From Aequorivita echinoideorum (lineage in GTDB: Bacteria; Bacteroidota; Bacteroidia; Flavobacteriales; Flavobacteriaceae), in contig NZ_JAHCTB010000001.1 of assembly GCF_018476645.1 (NCBI RefSeq), positions 1-64,000 of the forward strand: DNA of 64,000 nucleotides. Reading direction: 5' to 3'. Under the pieces are notes generated by a model. The model was not told the DNA's origin. It worked only from the letters and a program-made list of their open reading frames with translations, and searched no databases. Both the position numbers and the translations under genes were made by a program. Of the stretch, positions 36,543 through 46,445 are shown piece after piece (position 1 is the first letter of the stretch; every line of letters starts with the position of its first letter).

Positions 36543-37172
36543 CTATTTACTTAAGTTTGTTTGAATTCCTTCCAAAGAACCTTCAAACAGCACTACACTG
36601 TTTGCATTCATAATTTTATAAGTACTTAATTGCGAGTTAGTTATAACTTCAGTACCCTTCAAATTGCGAGAGGACAAATATACATTATTATTTAAGTCTC
36701 CCAACACAAATAAAGATTTTTTGTCATTAAGTCCTAAACTATTCAAAACCGCCGTAAAATTCTTGGTTTTTGGAGCGTCAAAATTCAGGTCTTCCATTAC
36801 AAAAATGGCTTTATCATTCGCCTTCATCGATAGGGCAGATTTACGTGCCAAACGCTTCAGGTTTTTGTTCAATTTGAAGGAGTAGTTACGCGGACGAGGT
36901 CCAAACATTCTACCACCACCTTTAAATACACCAGACTTGATGCTGCCCGCACGCGCAGTACCAGTTCCTTTTTGTTTCTTTATCTTTCTGGTAGAACCAG
37001 CAATCTCGGCACGTTCTTTTGCTTTGTGAGTTCCTTGACGCTGATTGGCAAGGTATTGTTTCACATCAAGATAAACCGCGTGATTGTTAGGCTCTATCCC
37101 GAACACATCTGCAGAAAGTTCAACTTTCCGACCCGTGTCTTTTCCGTTTATGTCTAATACAGCTACCTTCAT
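36543..37172 (-). CDS. rplD: 50S ribosomal protein L4 (uL4)
   Basis: 209 aa. Its extended loop ([19 protein letters not shown]) reaches the exit tunnel near L22. In E. coli it also represses the S10 operon by premature termination; whether this holds in Bacteroidota is not known from the sequence. The start codon overlaps the rplC stop by one base (TAATG), giving tight translational coupling. Confidence 0.97.
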   Translation of the reverse strand: MKVAVLDINGKDTGRKVELSADVFGIEPNNHAVYLDVKQYLANQRQGTHKAKERAEIAGSTRKIKKQKGTGTARAGSIKSGVFKGGGRMFGPRPRNYSFKLNKNLKRLARKSALSMKANDKAIFVMEDLNFDAPKTKNFTAVLNSLGLNDKKSLFVLGDLNNNVYLSSRNLKGTEVITNSQLSTYKIMNANSVVLFEGSLEGIQTNLSK

Positions 37173-37783
37173 TATTTCTCGATCATTACATAAGAATTTT
37201 TATGGCCGGGAACTGCTCCTTTAACCACAAGTAGATTCTTTTCAGGAACTACTTTCAAAACTCTTAAATTTTCAACTTTTACTCTTTCGTTCCCCATTTG
37301 GCCCGCCATACGCATTCCTTTGAATACTCTCGCAGGATATGATGCAGCTCCAATGGAACCTGGTGCGCGCAAACGATTGTGCTGACCGTGTGTGGACTGG
37401 CCAACACCGCCAAAACCGTGACGCTTTACAACCCCTTGGAAACCTTTACCCTTAGATGTACCCGCAATATCCACGAATTCACCTTCGATAAAATGCTCCA
37501 CAGTAATTGTGTCACCTAATTTGTAACTTTCTTCAAATCCCTTGAATTCGGCGACTTTGCGTTTTGCAACGGTTCCTGCTTTCTTGGCGTGCCCTTCGGC
37601 CGCTTTAGTTACAGTCTTCTTGTCATCGAAACCAAGTTGAAGAGCTTCGTACCCGTCAACCTCTTTGGTTCTGACTTGGGTAACAACACAGGGGCCGCAC
37701 TCGATAACGGTACACGGAATGTTCTTTCCGTTGTCGTCAAAGATGCTGGTCATCCCTATCTTTCTTCCAATTAACCCAGACAT
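37172..37783 (-). CDS. rplC: 50S ribosomal protein L3 (uL3)
   Basis: 203 aa. Early-binding 50S protein whose central extension ([20 protein letters not shown] with [17 protein letters not shown]) approaches the peptidyl-transferase centre. Begins [13 protein letters not shown]. Preceded by four ATTT/AAAT steps and a 206-bp spacer from rpsJ. Confidence 0.97.
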   Translation of the reverse strand: MSGLIGRKIGMTSIFDDNGKNIPCTVIECGPCVVTQVRTKEVDGYEALQLGFDDKKTVTKAAEGHAKKAGTVAKRKVAEFKGFEESYKLGDTITVEHFIEGEFVDIAGTSKGKGFQGVVKRHGFGGVGQSTHGQHNRLRAPGSIGAASYPARVFKGMRMAGQMGNERVKVENLRVLKVVPEKNLLVVKGAVPGHKNSYVMIEK

Positions 37784-37989
37784 ATTTATTTATTTATTTA
37801 GAATTATGAATTTAGAATGCAGAATCCAGTTTCTACACTTCCGCCTTCGATTATTTTTATTTATTATTTCAAAAGAAACGGGATCAAAATAAATTCAATC
37901 CCGAATGTTATTTTGCTTCCGTTTTTCCACAACCATCGTTGAGGACATTTTTGCTAATTCAGAATCAAAAATTCTGAATTTTGAATTCA
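37784..37989. other. 206-bp palindrome-rich spacer splitting rpsJ from rplC
   Basis: No ORF. It contains a 10-bp perfect inverted repeat aattcagaat/attctgaatt (37956-37965/37971-37980), a second hairpin cgggat/atcccg (37879-37884/37898-37903) followed on the transcribed strand by a T-rich stretch, and (TTTA)-type tetranucleotide steps next to rplC. Such a gap is unusual inside an S10 operon and may attenuate or re-initiate transcription. Confidence 0.6.
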
Positions 37990-38295
37990 CTATACTTTGA
38001 TCTCTACCTCTACTCCGCTTGGAAGCTCCAATTTCATTAAAGCATCAATTGTTTTTGAAGAAGAACTGTAGATATCCAAGAGTCTTTTGTATGAACTCAA
38101 TTGGAATTGCTCACGGCTCTTCTTGTTTACGTGCGGAGAACGCAATACGGTAAAGATTTTTTTATGTGTTGGTAAAGGAATTGGCCCTGTAACTACAGCT
38201 CCGGTACTCTTTACGGTCTTAACGATTTTTTCAGCAGATTTGTCCACCAAATTGTGATCGTAAGATTTTAGCTTTATTCTTATTTTTTGACTCAT
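37990..38295 (-). CDS. rpsJ: 30S ribosomal protein S10 (uS10, NusE)
   Basis: 101 aa. Head protein; in complex with NusB it is also an antitermination factor. [22 protein letters not shown] opening, [28 protein letters not shown] central loop are canonical. 11 bp after fusA, so the str and S10 operons are joined here. Confidence 0.97.
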   Translation of the reverse strand: MSQKIRIKLKSYDHNLVDKSAEKIVKTVKSTGAVVTGPIPLPTHKKIFTVLRSPHVNKKSREQFQLSSYKRLLDIYSSSSKTIDALMKLELPSGVEVEIKV

Positions 38296-38306
38296 TGCTG
38301 AAATTA

Positions 38307-40439
38307 TTATACGTTAGCGGTTCCTTTTGCTGCTGCTATCACACTTTCTGAAATGTTTGAAGGTGTTTCTGCGTAGTGTGAAAACTCCATAGTTGAAGTA
38401 GCTCTACCTGAGGACAATGTTCTTAAAGTTGTAACATATCCAAACATTTCGGACAGTGGCACTTCACCTTTTATAACTTTCGCACCGGCACGGTCACTCA
38501 TATTATTGATAGTTCCGCGACGACGGTTAAGGTCACCTACAATATCCCCCATGTTTTCCTCTGGAGTAAGCACTTCAAGCTTCATAATAGGCTCAAGGAT
38601 TACAGCACCAGCTTTTTTGGCAACTTCTTTAAACCCGATTTTTGCAGCGAGTTCAAAAGAAAGCGCATCAGAATCCACAGGGTGGAAAGATCCATCCTTA
38701 AGAGTTACTTTCATGCTATCTACTTCAAAACCAGCAAGCGGTCCGTTAACCATTGCTTGTTTGAATCCTTTCTCAACAGCTGGGATAAATTCTTTTGGAA
38801 CGTTACCACCTTTAACCTCGTTTACGAATTCAAGACCAATCTTTCCTTCTTCAGCAGGTTCAAGCGTAAATACAATGTCCGCAAATTTACCACGACCACC
38901 CGACTGCTTTTTGTAAACCTCTCTATGATCTGCAGCTTTTGTAACGGCTTCCTTGTACTCCACCTGAGGCTGGCCTTGGTTAACTTCCACTTTAAATTCG
39001 CGACGCAAACGGTCCACGATAATATCTAAGTGAAGCTCGCCCATACCAGAAATGATGGTTTGTCCAGAAGCCTCATCCGTACGTACTTGGAAGGTTGGAT
39101 CCTCTTCGGCAAGTTTTGCCAAAGCCATACCCAGTTTATCAACATCAGCTTTTGTTTTTGGCTCAACAGCAATACCGATAACCGGATCAGGGAAATTCAT
39201 ACTTTCCAAGATTATCGGGTGCTTTTCAGCTGAAAGGGTATCGCCCGTTTTAATATCTTTAAAACCTACTGCAGCTCCAATATCTCCAGCTTCAATATAT
39301 TCAATTGCATTTTGCTTGTTCGCATGCATTTGGTATATACGTGAAATACGTTCTTTATTACCACTGCGATTATTAAGAATATAGGACCCAGCATCAAGTC
39401 TACCGGAATATGCACGGAAGAATGCCAAACGCCCTACATATGGATCTGTAGCGATTTTGAATGCCAAGGCCGCAAAAGGAGCAGTAACATCCGGCTTACG
39501 GATTTCTTCTTTTTCAGTATCAGGATTAATGCCCACAATCCCTTCTTTATCAGTTGGAGCTGGCAAATAACGGCAAACAGCATCTAAAAGAAACTGAACA
39601 CCTTTATTCTTAAATGAAGAACCACAAATCATTGGTATAATGGACATATCCATTACAGCAGCACGAAGTGCGGCATGCACTTCCTCTTCAGTAATAGAGT
39701 CTTCATCCTCCATATATTTTTCAAGCAAATTTTCATCATACGCAGCAACTTCTTCAATAAGTTTACCACGTAAAACTTTAGCTTCAGCTTTTAATTCTTC
39801 AGGAATTTCCACCACATCGAAAGTTGAACCGAATGAATCATCATGCCAGATTACAGCACGGTTCTTCACCAAATCCACAATTCCTTTGAAATCAGCCTCA
39901 TCACCAATATTCAATACAATTGGAACTGCGTTTGACTTCAACATATCCTTAACCTGTTGACAAACGGCCATAAAGTTTGCACCTTGACGATCCATTTTGT
40001 TAACGAAACCAATACGTGGCACTTTATAGTTATCAGCAAGCCTCCAGTTAGTTTCTGATTGTGGCTCAACACCATCAACAGCACTGAAAAGGAATACCAA
40101 ACCATCAAGAACTCGCAGCGAGCGGTTTACCTCTACGGTAAAATCCACGTGGCCAGGAGTATCAATAATGTTAAAATGGTAATCTTTAGTTTCAGGCAGA
40201 GGCTGTGCATTTTCCAATGGGAACTTCCAGGTACAAGTAGTTGCAGCTGAAGTAATGGTAATACCACGCTCCTGCTCCTGCTCCATCCAGTCCATGGTTG
40301 CAGCACCATCGTGAACCTCACCAATTTTATGGCTTACCCCGGTATAAAACAGGATACGCTCTGTAGTTGTAGTCTTCCCGGCATCAATATGCGCGGCAAT
40401 CCCGATATTTCTTGTGTACTTTAAATCTCTTTGTGCCAT
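38307..40439 (-). CDS. fusA: Elongation factor G
   Basis: 710 aa translational GTPase that drives translocation and, with RRF, ribosome recycling. G1 [10 protein letters not shown] (16-25), G3 DTPGHVDF, G4 NKMD, then domains II-V with the IV-loop region. The Arg/Gly-rich [14 protein letters not shown] is in domain V. 3 bp after rpsG. Full length, so probably the housekeeping copy. Confidence 0.98.
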   Translation of the reverse strand: MAQRDLKYTRNIGIAAHIDAGKTTTTERILFYTGVSHKIGEVHDGAATMDWMEQEQERGITITSAATTCTWKFPLENAQPLPETKDYHFNIIDTPGHVDFTVEVNRSLRVLDGLVFLFSAVDGVEPQSETNWRLADNYKVPRIGFVNKMDRQGANFMAVCQQVKDMLKSNAVPIVLNIGDEADFKGIVDLVKNRAVIWHDDSFGSTFDVVEIPEELKAEAKVLRGKLIEEVAAYDENLLEKYMEDEDSITEEEVHAALRAAVMDMSIIPMICGSSFKNKGVQFLLDAVCRYLPAPTDKEGIVGINPDTEKEEIRKPDVTAPFAALAFKIATDPYVGRLAFFRAYSGRLDAGSYILNNRSGNKERISRIYQMHANKQNAIEYIEAGDIGAAVGFKDIKTGDTLSAEKHPIILESMNFPDPVIGIAVEPKTKADVDKLGMALAKLAEEDPTFQVRTDEASGQTIISGMGELHLDIIVDRLRREFKVEVNQGQPQVEYKEAVTKAADHREVYKKQSGGRGKFADIVFTLEPAEEGKIGLEFVNEVKGGNVPKEFIPAVEKGFKQAMVNGPLAGFEVDSMKVTLKDGSFHPVDSDALSFELAAKIGFKEVAKKAGAVILEPIMKLEVLTPEENMGDIVGDLNRRRGTINNMSDRAGAKVIKGEVPLSEMFGYVTTLRTLSSGRATSTMEFSHYAETPSNISESVIAAAKGTANV

Positions 40440-40442
40440 TTT

Positions 40443-40919
40443 TTAGAATCTGAAATGTGAGAATGCCTTATTAGCTTCTGCCATTTTGTGAGTATCCATA
40501 CGCTTTTTCACCGCGGCGCCTTCTTCTTTGGCAGCTGCAAGAATTTCACCGGCAAGTTTTGCCGCCATGGATTTCTCGTTTCTTTTTCTTGAATAGGTAA
40601 TCAGCCATTTCATTGCGGTCGCAATTTTACGGTCTGGGCGTATTTGCATAGGAATTTGGAAGGTTGCCCCACCAACTCTACGGCTACGCACCTCTACGTG
40701 AGGCATAATATTGGAAAGTGCATCTTTCCAAAGTTCCAATGAAGTTTTTTCATCGTTTTGCTTCTTCTCTTCCACAATGTCAATAGCATCGTAGAAAACC
40801 TTGAAAGCCACACTTTTTTTACCGTCCCACATCATGTTGTTTACAAAACGTGTAACCAACTGGTCGTTAAACCGCGGATCCGGCAACAGGGGTCTTTTTT
40901 TCGCTGCTCTTTTTCTCAT
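40443..40919 (-). CDS. rpsG: 30S ribosomal protein S7 (uS7)
   Basis: 158 aa. Nucleates the 30S head and lies at the E site. MRKRAAKKRPLLPDPRF opening and the conserved EVRSRRVGGATFQIPMQI signature are present. 23 bp after rpsL. Confidence 0.97.
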   Translation of the reverse strand: MRKRAAKKRPLLPDPRFNDQLVTRFVNNMMWDGKKSVAFKVFYDAIDIVEEKKQNDEKTSLELWKDALSNIMPHVEVRSRRVGGATFQIPMQIRPDRKIATAMKWLITYSRKRNEKSMAAKLAGEILAAAKEEGAAVKKRMDTHKMAEANKAFSHFRF

Positions 40920-40942
40920 GTCTTCTTCTTAAAGTTTTTAGA

Positions 40943-41317
40943 TTACTTCTTAGGGCGTTTTGCACCATACTTAGATCTACGTTGCGTGCGGCCTGCAACA
41001 CCTGCGGTGTCCAATGCGCCACGTACAATGTGATACCTAACTCCTGGCAAATCTTTTACCCTTCCACCTCTAACCAATACTATCGAGTGCTCTTGGAGAT
41101 TGTGACCTTCGCCCGGGATGTATGCGTTTACTTCCTTACCATTTGTAAGTCTTACCCTAGCAACTTTACGCATTGCAGAGTTAGGCTTTTTAGGCGTAGT
41201 AGTATATACACGCGTACAAACACCACGACGTTGCGGGCACGAATCCAAAGCAACCGATTTACTCTTCTTGGTTATTTTGGTTCTTCCTTTACGTACTAAT
41301 TGTGAAATTGTTGGCAT
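40943..41317 (-). CDS. rpsL: 30S ribosomal protein S12 (uS12)
   Basis: 124 aa. Decoding-centre protein. The loops that determine streptomycin response are wild type: K43 in TPKKPNSA and K88 in [10 protein letters not shown]. First gene of the whole ribosomal supercluster, behind a good Bacteroidota promoter and a hairpin at the transcript's 5' end. Confidence 0.98.
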   Translation of the reverse strand: MPTISQLVRKGRTKITKKSKSVALDSCPQRRGVCTRVYTTTPKKPNSAMRKVARVRLTNGKEVNAYIPGEGHNLQEHSIVLVRGGRVKDLPGVRYHIVRGALDTAGVAGRTQRRSKYGAKRPKK

Positions 41318-41353
41318 ATAAAATATGTATTGTTACTGTTTAAAAATAAAACA

Positions 41354-41369
41354 CCCCTATTTTTAGGGG
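41354..41369 (-). promoter_or_regulatory. Hairpin at the expected 5' end of the rpsL transcript
   Basis: Perfect 6-bp stem ccccta (41354-41359) with tagggg (41364-41369) and a four-base loop. It starts about 4-5 bases after the -7 box, so it would form at the extreme 5' end of the mRNA, followed by a U-rich stretch. Confidence 0.55.
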
Positions 41370-41372
41370 ATG

Positions 41373-41403
41373 CAAATGTAGAAATATTTTCCAACTAATC
41401 AAA
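41373..41403 (-). promoter_or_regulatory. Promoter of the ribosomal protein supercluster
   Basis: On the minus strand TTTG (41403-41400), a 19-base spacer, then TACATTTG (41380-41373). This matches both elements of the Bacteroidota primary-sigma consensus exactly. It lies 55 bp upstream of the rpsL start. Confidence 0.75.
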
Positions 41404-41454
41404 CCTTACCCAATTAATTTTCAGCATACTTTGATAATTTTTCATTTTCGAAAT

Positions 41455-43203
41455 ATGAAAGCTTCAGATGAAACGTTAGTTTTACACTGTAAAAGAAAAT
41501 TCCGCTTGCGAAAAAAACACTTATTTTTTTTATTCCTATATATAGGTATAAGTTTCTTCGTAAAAATCCATGCGCAAGAAATCATACTTTCGCTGAAAGC
41601 TGAAAAACCTATTGCCGAAGGACTTAAAGATTCTTTGCTTCGGAAATCTACTTTCAAAGATGTAACATCGCTCCAAATAGAAACAGATACTATTTTTCAA
41701 ACATTGCAGCGACTGGGATATATTGAAAGTGAATTGTTAGAACTTCAAAAAATAAATGATAGCAATTATACAGCTAACTTTTTCTTCGGAAGAAGATACA
41801 GAAATATAAGAGTCTATTATTCAAAAGAAGATTTCACGAGCAAAAATCTGCAGCGCATTTCTTCTGAAATTGAAGGAGAGTTTTTTATACTTCCATTTGA
41901 GAGCATTCCCTCTTCCTTGAGAAAACTTACGGCAATAAGAAATCAGGTGGGAAATGCATTCGCGAGGGTTCGCCTTTCGGGTATTGAAAAAGATGGAGAA
42001 GGCAATTTGTCAGCTTCATTGATTGTGGACAATGGCAATGTGAGAACTATAGATTCCATCATAGTGAAGGGGTATGAAAAATTTCCCCGCTCATTTTTAA
42101 AATACTATGCTGGGGTTCGCAAAGGAAAGATCTTTAACCAGAAAAAGCTTGTTGCCCAAAATGAAAATTTGAACAGTTTGGGTTTTGCGACCTCTCTGAA
42201 ACCTCCCGAGGCCTTATTCAGAAAAGATTCAACCACGGTTTATTTTTATTTGGAAAAGCAGAATAATAATCTTTTTGATGGAATTATAGGGTTTGCCACA
42301 AATGAAGAAACACAAAAATTGGAATTTAACGGATATTTGAATTTAGAACTGAACAACAATTTAAATTACGGGGAGCAACTTTTGCTTAATTACAAAGCAG
42401 ATGGCCAAGAGCAAGTAAATTTCAGAGTACGGGCAACGCTACCCTATCTTTTTGCAACTCCATTTGGGCTTAGTGCCGAGCTAAAGATTTTTAAGAGGGA
42501 TAGCACATTTGTAACGACCGAGCAGCAAATAAGAACAACGTATCAAATTAATCCAACTTCAAACGTATATGTGGGATATAAAACCTATGATTCTAGCAAC
42601 TTGCTTGACCAAGCTATCGCCGGCAATGCGGTAGAAGATTTTACTTCACGCTTTTTTTTGGCTGGTGCAAGTTTTTTAAAACCTCAAAACAAAAGGCTTT
42701 TTCCCGTAAAAACGTACGTGCTATTAGATACCGGTTTTGGAACCCGGGAACGGGATTCAATTTCGGAAAATCAGGTTCGGATAGAAACTGTAGCCCACAA
42801 TATTTTCAATTTAAACTATAAAAATTCGATTTTTATTCAGAACACCACAAGCATACTTTTCAGCGAAAACTATTTAATTAATGAATTATTTAGGTTTGGG
42901 GGTATAAACAGTATCCGCGGGTTTAACGAAAATAGTATTGATGCGTCCCTTTTTTCGGTGCTGAATACAGAATATCGATATCAATTCAATGAAGGCGTAT
43001 ACATCCATAGCATTATTGATTTAGGTTACTTTGAAAACGAGATATTATCGATTAAACAGAAATTATATAGTGCTGGTCTGGGATTGGGATTACAGACCAA
43101 GGCAGGTATATTCAAATTCAATGTTGCCAATGGAAATACTGAGGGTCAGGACTTCAGCTTTTCCAATACAAAAATCCACATAAGCATATCTTCTCGATTC
43201 TGA
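41455..43203 (+). CDS. Omp85/BamA-TamA-like outer membrane protein
   Basis: 582 aa from ATG 41455; an in-frame ATG at 41431 adds eight residues and is less likely. N-terminal hydrophobic signal segment after a basic start, ending near IHAQE. Two or so POTRA-like modules at about 30-250 (for example DSIIVKGYEKFPRSFLKY), then a 16-strand-type surface-antigen barrel with the conserved GGINSIRGFNE motif in strand-loop L6 and a terminal aromatic (SSRF). Length fits TamA-like proteins rather than BamA. Probably assists outer-membrane protein insertion; the substrate is unknown. Divergent from rpsL. Confidence 0.8.
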   Translation: MKASDETLVLHCKRKFRLRKKHLFFLFLYIGISFFVKIHAQEIILSLKAEKPIAEGLKDSLLRKSTFKDVTSLQIETDTIFQTLQRLGYIESELLELQKINDSNYTANFFFGRRYRNIRVYYSKEDFTSKNLQRISSEIEGEFFILPFESIPSSLRKLTAIRNQVGNAFARVRLSGIEKDGEGNLSASLIVDNGNVRTIDSIIVKGYEKFPRSFLKYYAGVRKGKIFNQKKLVAQNENLNSLGFATSLKPPEALFRKDSTTVYFYLEKQNNNLFDGIIGFATNEETQKLEFNGYLNLELNNNLNYGEQLLLNYKADGQEQVNFRVRATLPYLFATPFGLSAELKIFKRDSTFVTTEQQIRTTYQINPTSNVYVGYKTYDSSNLLDQAIAGNAVEDFTSRFFLAGASFLKPQNKRLFPVKTYVLLDTGFGTRERDSISENQVRIETVAHNIFNLNYKNSIFIQNTTSILFSENYLINELFRFGGINSIRGFNENSIDASLFSVLNTEYRYQFNEGVYIHSIIDLGYFENEILSIKQKLYSAGLGLGLQTKAGIFKFNVANGNTEGQDFSFSNTKIHISISSRF

Positions 43204-43323
43204 CAAAAATTCACATATAATTGGCATCTGAGTGAAATAAAAGCTAAAATTTGCTTGTAAATAGTTGTGTAATTAACTTTTTATTTTGATTTTTGCCGTT
43301 GGCTAATTCAAATAATTTATAAA

Positions 43324-46300
43324 ATGAAAACAAAGTTTAGTGGAATTTTAACGCTGTTACTAGCGTTGGTTGTGCAGCTTACCTTCGCACAGCAAAAAAC
43401 AATTACAGGTACGGTGACGGACGATACTGGTCTGCCATTGCCGGGTGCAAACGTAATTATTAAAGGAACAAGTACTGGAACACAAACAGACTTTGATGGT
43501 AATTATACCATTTCTGCTAGTGCTACCCAGACTCTTACCTTTAGTTATGTTGGGTTTGAAACAAAGGAAGTAAGAGTAGGAGCGCAGAGTACGATAAGTA
43601 TTCAGTTAAATCCAGGTTCTGCTCTTGAAGAGGTGGTTGTAACTGGATATTCAACTAGAAATCAGACCGTTCAAACTTCTGCAGTTGTTTCGATTTCAGC
43701 ATCTGAAATTTCTCAATTGGCACCAACCACAAGTATTGATAATATGCTTCAAGGTAAAGCTGCTGGGGTTCAAGTTACTTCAGCGAATGGTAAACCAGGA
43801 CAAGGAGCATTCGTTCGTATTAGGGGTGTAGGGTCCCTTACTGCTGGTGCCGCATCGCCATTATATATTGTCGATGGTGCCCCTATCCGTGAACAGGATC
43901 TATCTAATATTCCGAATGAAGATATAGAAAATATCTCCATATTAAAAGATGCTGCAACAACTGCACGTTATGGATCTCGTGGATCAAATGGAGTTGTGGT
44001 TATTACTACAAAGAGCGGAAATAGAAATAGAGATGCTGTAATAAGATTTAGCTCAAGGTATGGAGTCACTTCAAGAATTGAGCCTAACTTCACGATGATG
44101 AACGCCGCTCAAAAGCTTCAATATGAATCAGAACTATATGCGCTAGGTATCACCACAGCCAGTACCCTTCCTGGCGTAACAACTGAACCGGGTAGTCCAG
44201 AGAGACAATTTTTGTTGGACAATGCAGTTGATTGGCAAGATTTAATATTAAAAGAGGGTGTAGTGCAAAATAATAGTGTTTCTATTTCTGGTGGTGGAGA
44301 AAAAATGGATTATTATTTCTCCTTAACCAATGATAGAAATACTGGTATTATTGATAACATTCAAGGATTTGAAAGAACAGGTACTCGTTTAAATGTTAAT
44401 TTCGACGCAAAAGAATGGCTGAGTTTGGGTGTGAATGTTGGTTATTCAAGATCTTTTAGCGATGAACCGAGAGATCGTAATAATGCTCAAAACCCATTCA
44501 GAGCAATGCTTGATTATAACAGCTACGAGCCAGAGTTTGTTCTGGATGAAGATGGAAATATAGTACTTGATGAGAATGGCGATCCCGTTTACAATCCAAC
44601 TCGATCAGGATTCCCTGTAAGAGGTGCGCTATTAACTGAACCCGCGGAAGAATTTGAAAACACTACTTTAGGAAGTTTGGATGCGGTTGTTAAATTTTCA
44701 AAGAATTGGAGTTATGGATTTAATGCTAGTGTAAACTGGCAAGCTGCACGATCTGAATCATATTCACAGCCAGGAGGAATTCTTCAGGACATTTTAGCTC
44801 CAAATGGCCCTCAAGGTAACAAGAGAGATAGACAAGTTCATAGAGTAGATCTTACGCTTAGCAATAGATTAAATTACAATCTGCGCACTGAAGATCACAA
44901 CTTAGATATTTTAGGTCTTTATGAGTATAATATGAATGAGTTCAATATCACACAACTGAGAAAATTAGGATTTCCTTCTGCCGCATTAACTACTCAAGTT
45001 CATGCTTCAGGCTTTGATACAAATGATCAAAATTATACTTTAAGAAATAGATTGACCTTATTATCGTATGGTCTTTTTGCTGAATATGATTTTAAAGAAA
45101 AATACCTTGTTGGAGCAAGTGTTCGTACTGACGCATCTTCTAATTTTGGTGCAGATAACCAATATGGAGTATTTTACAGTGGAAGTTTGGGATGGAATAT
45201 TGCGAAAGAGGATTTCTTTGCAGTTGACGAGATAGACCTTCTAAAACTACGTGTAGCTTATGGTACGGTTGGTAACAGAAATGGTATTAATAGATACGCT
45301 TCACAAGCAGTTAATGTTTACAATCCATATCCAGTTAGCGACTCGGGGGATTCTGGTAATGCCTCAATTCCTGATCGAGTTGCAAATCCAATTATTAAAT
45401 GGGAAACTACAACAACAGGTAACGTAGGTTTAGAATTTAATCTTTTTAACAATCGTCTTCGTGGGGTTACGGATTATTTTATCCGTAATACGGATGATCT
45501 ACTTTTTGTTATTCCTACAGCAGATGAGCAAGGTATTATTAGCCAAGGTGGAGTTCAAGGACTAGAAGGTAACCTTGGAGAGATTCAAAACAAAGGTCTG
45601 GAAGTAGCAATCCAAGGGGATATTTTCAGAAGCCCTGATTTTACTTGGACATTAGGAGGAAATATTCTTTTTCTTGACACTGAAATCGTTGAGCTTCCTA
45701 ACGGTCAGGATGTCACTCCTAATGCTTTTAATATTAGATACAGTGAAGGCAGAAAGATCAATGAGCATTTTTTAATCAGATATGCAGGTGTTGATCCTGC
45801 AACTGGAAGATCACAATTCTATGGTGCAGATGGTAACATATATTTTGCGAATGAACTTCCAGAGGGTGAAAATAGAGTTTTCCAAGGAAAATCAACTATA
45901 GCTGATAAGGAAGGTGGTTTCTTTACCAATTTTAATTATAAAGGTTTTGGATTGAGAGCTGATTTTGTTTTCAAATACGGAAACTGGATAAATAACATTG
46001 TTAAACAACAGAGAATAAATGAAGGTGAATTTATTGATGATAATCAAGCAATTGATGCATTTAACTATTGGCAAAATCCGGGAGATACGGGCGTTCTACC
46101 AAGCCCAATATATACTTTAGACGATACGGCAATAACTAGTCAGTCTGATAGATTTCTGGAAAGAGGTGATTATATCAGAATGAGGAATGTTACTCTTTCC
46201 TATAGTTTTCCTAATGAATTGTTGGAAAAATCTCCAATAAATTCTTTAAGAGTGTATCTTCAAGGTCAAAATCTCCTAACTTTTACCAAGTTCTGGGGCG

Positions 46301-46428
46301 ATCCTGAAGTTGGTTTATCATCTGGTGAAACTATACCATTTGCAGACGTTGTTGCACCGGGAGAAGTCACACTTTATAGTTATCCAAATACGAAATCTGT
46401 ACAAGTGGGCTTGGATGTAAGTTTCTAA
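43324..46428 (+). CDS. SusC/RagA-family TonB-dependent outer membrane transporter
   Basis: 1034 aa. Signal peptide (ends TFAQQ), carboxypeptidase-regulatory-like beta-sandwich at about 25-105 (GTVTDDTGLPLPGANV), TonB-box/plug domain at about 110-230 with the family-typical ISILKDAATTARYGSRGSNGVVVITTK region, then a 22-strand barrel ending in an aromatic (DVSF). Imports a glycan or peptide across the outer membrane with its SusD partner, energised by TonB-ExbBD. The substrate is not evident, as no hydrolase or regulator lies in the locus. Confidence 0.94.
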   Translation: MKTKFSGILTLLLALVVQLTFAQQKTITGTVTDDTGLPLPGANVIIKGTSTGTQTDFDGNYTISASATQTLTFSYVGFETKEVRVGAQSTISIQLNPGSALEEVVVTGYSTRNQTVQTSAVVSISASEISQLAPTTSIDNMLQGKAAGVQVTSANGKPGQGAFVRIRGVGSLTAGAASPLYIVDGAPIREQDLSNIPNEDIENISILKDAATTARYGSRGSNGVVVITTKSGNRNRDAVIRFSSRYGVTSRIEPNFTMMNAAQKLQYESELYALGITTASTLPGVTTEPGSPERQFLLDNAVDWQDLILKEGVVQNNSVSISGGGEKMDYYFSLTNDRNTGIIDNIQGFERTGTRLNVNFDAKEWLSLGVNVGYSRSFSDEPRDRNNAQNPFRAMLDYNSYEPEFVLDEDGNIVLDENGDPVYNPTRSGFPVRGALLTEPAEEFENTTLGSLDAVVKFSKNWSYGFNASVNWQAARSESYSQPGGILQDILAPNGPQGNKRDRQVHRVDLTLSNRLNYNLRTEDHNLDILGLYEYNMNEFNITQLRKLGFPSAALTTQVHASGFDTNDQNYTLRNRLTLLSYGLFAEYDFKEKYLVGASVRTDASSNFGADNQYGVFYSGSLGWNIAKEDFFAVDEIDLLKLRVAYGTVGNRNGINRYASQAVNVYNPYPVSDSGDSGNASIPDRVANPIIKWETTTTGNVGLEFNLFNNRLRGVTDYFIRNTDDLLFVIPTADEQGIISQGGVQGLEGNLGEIQNKGLEVAIQGDIFRSPDFTWTLGGNILFLDTEIVELPNGQDVTPNAFNIRYSEGRKINEHFLIRYAGVDPATGRSQFYGADGNIYFANELPEGENRVFQGKSTIADKEGGFFTNFNYKGFGLRADFVFKYGNWINNIVKQQRINEGEFIDDNQAIDAFNYWQNPGDTGVLPSPIYTLDDTAITSQSDRFLERGDYIRMRNVTLSYSFPNELLEKSPINSLRVYLQGQNLLTFTKFWGDPEVGLSSGETIPFADVVAPGEVTLYSYPNTKSVQVGLDVSF

Positions 46429-46445
46429 TTTTAAAAAAAATAAAA

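Noticed and set aside
43258-43323. Promoter of the SusC gene
   Set aside because: TATTTTG with a TTG 22 bp upstream is present, but one base short of the -7 consensus in an AT-rich region; too weak to list.
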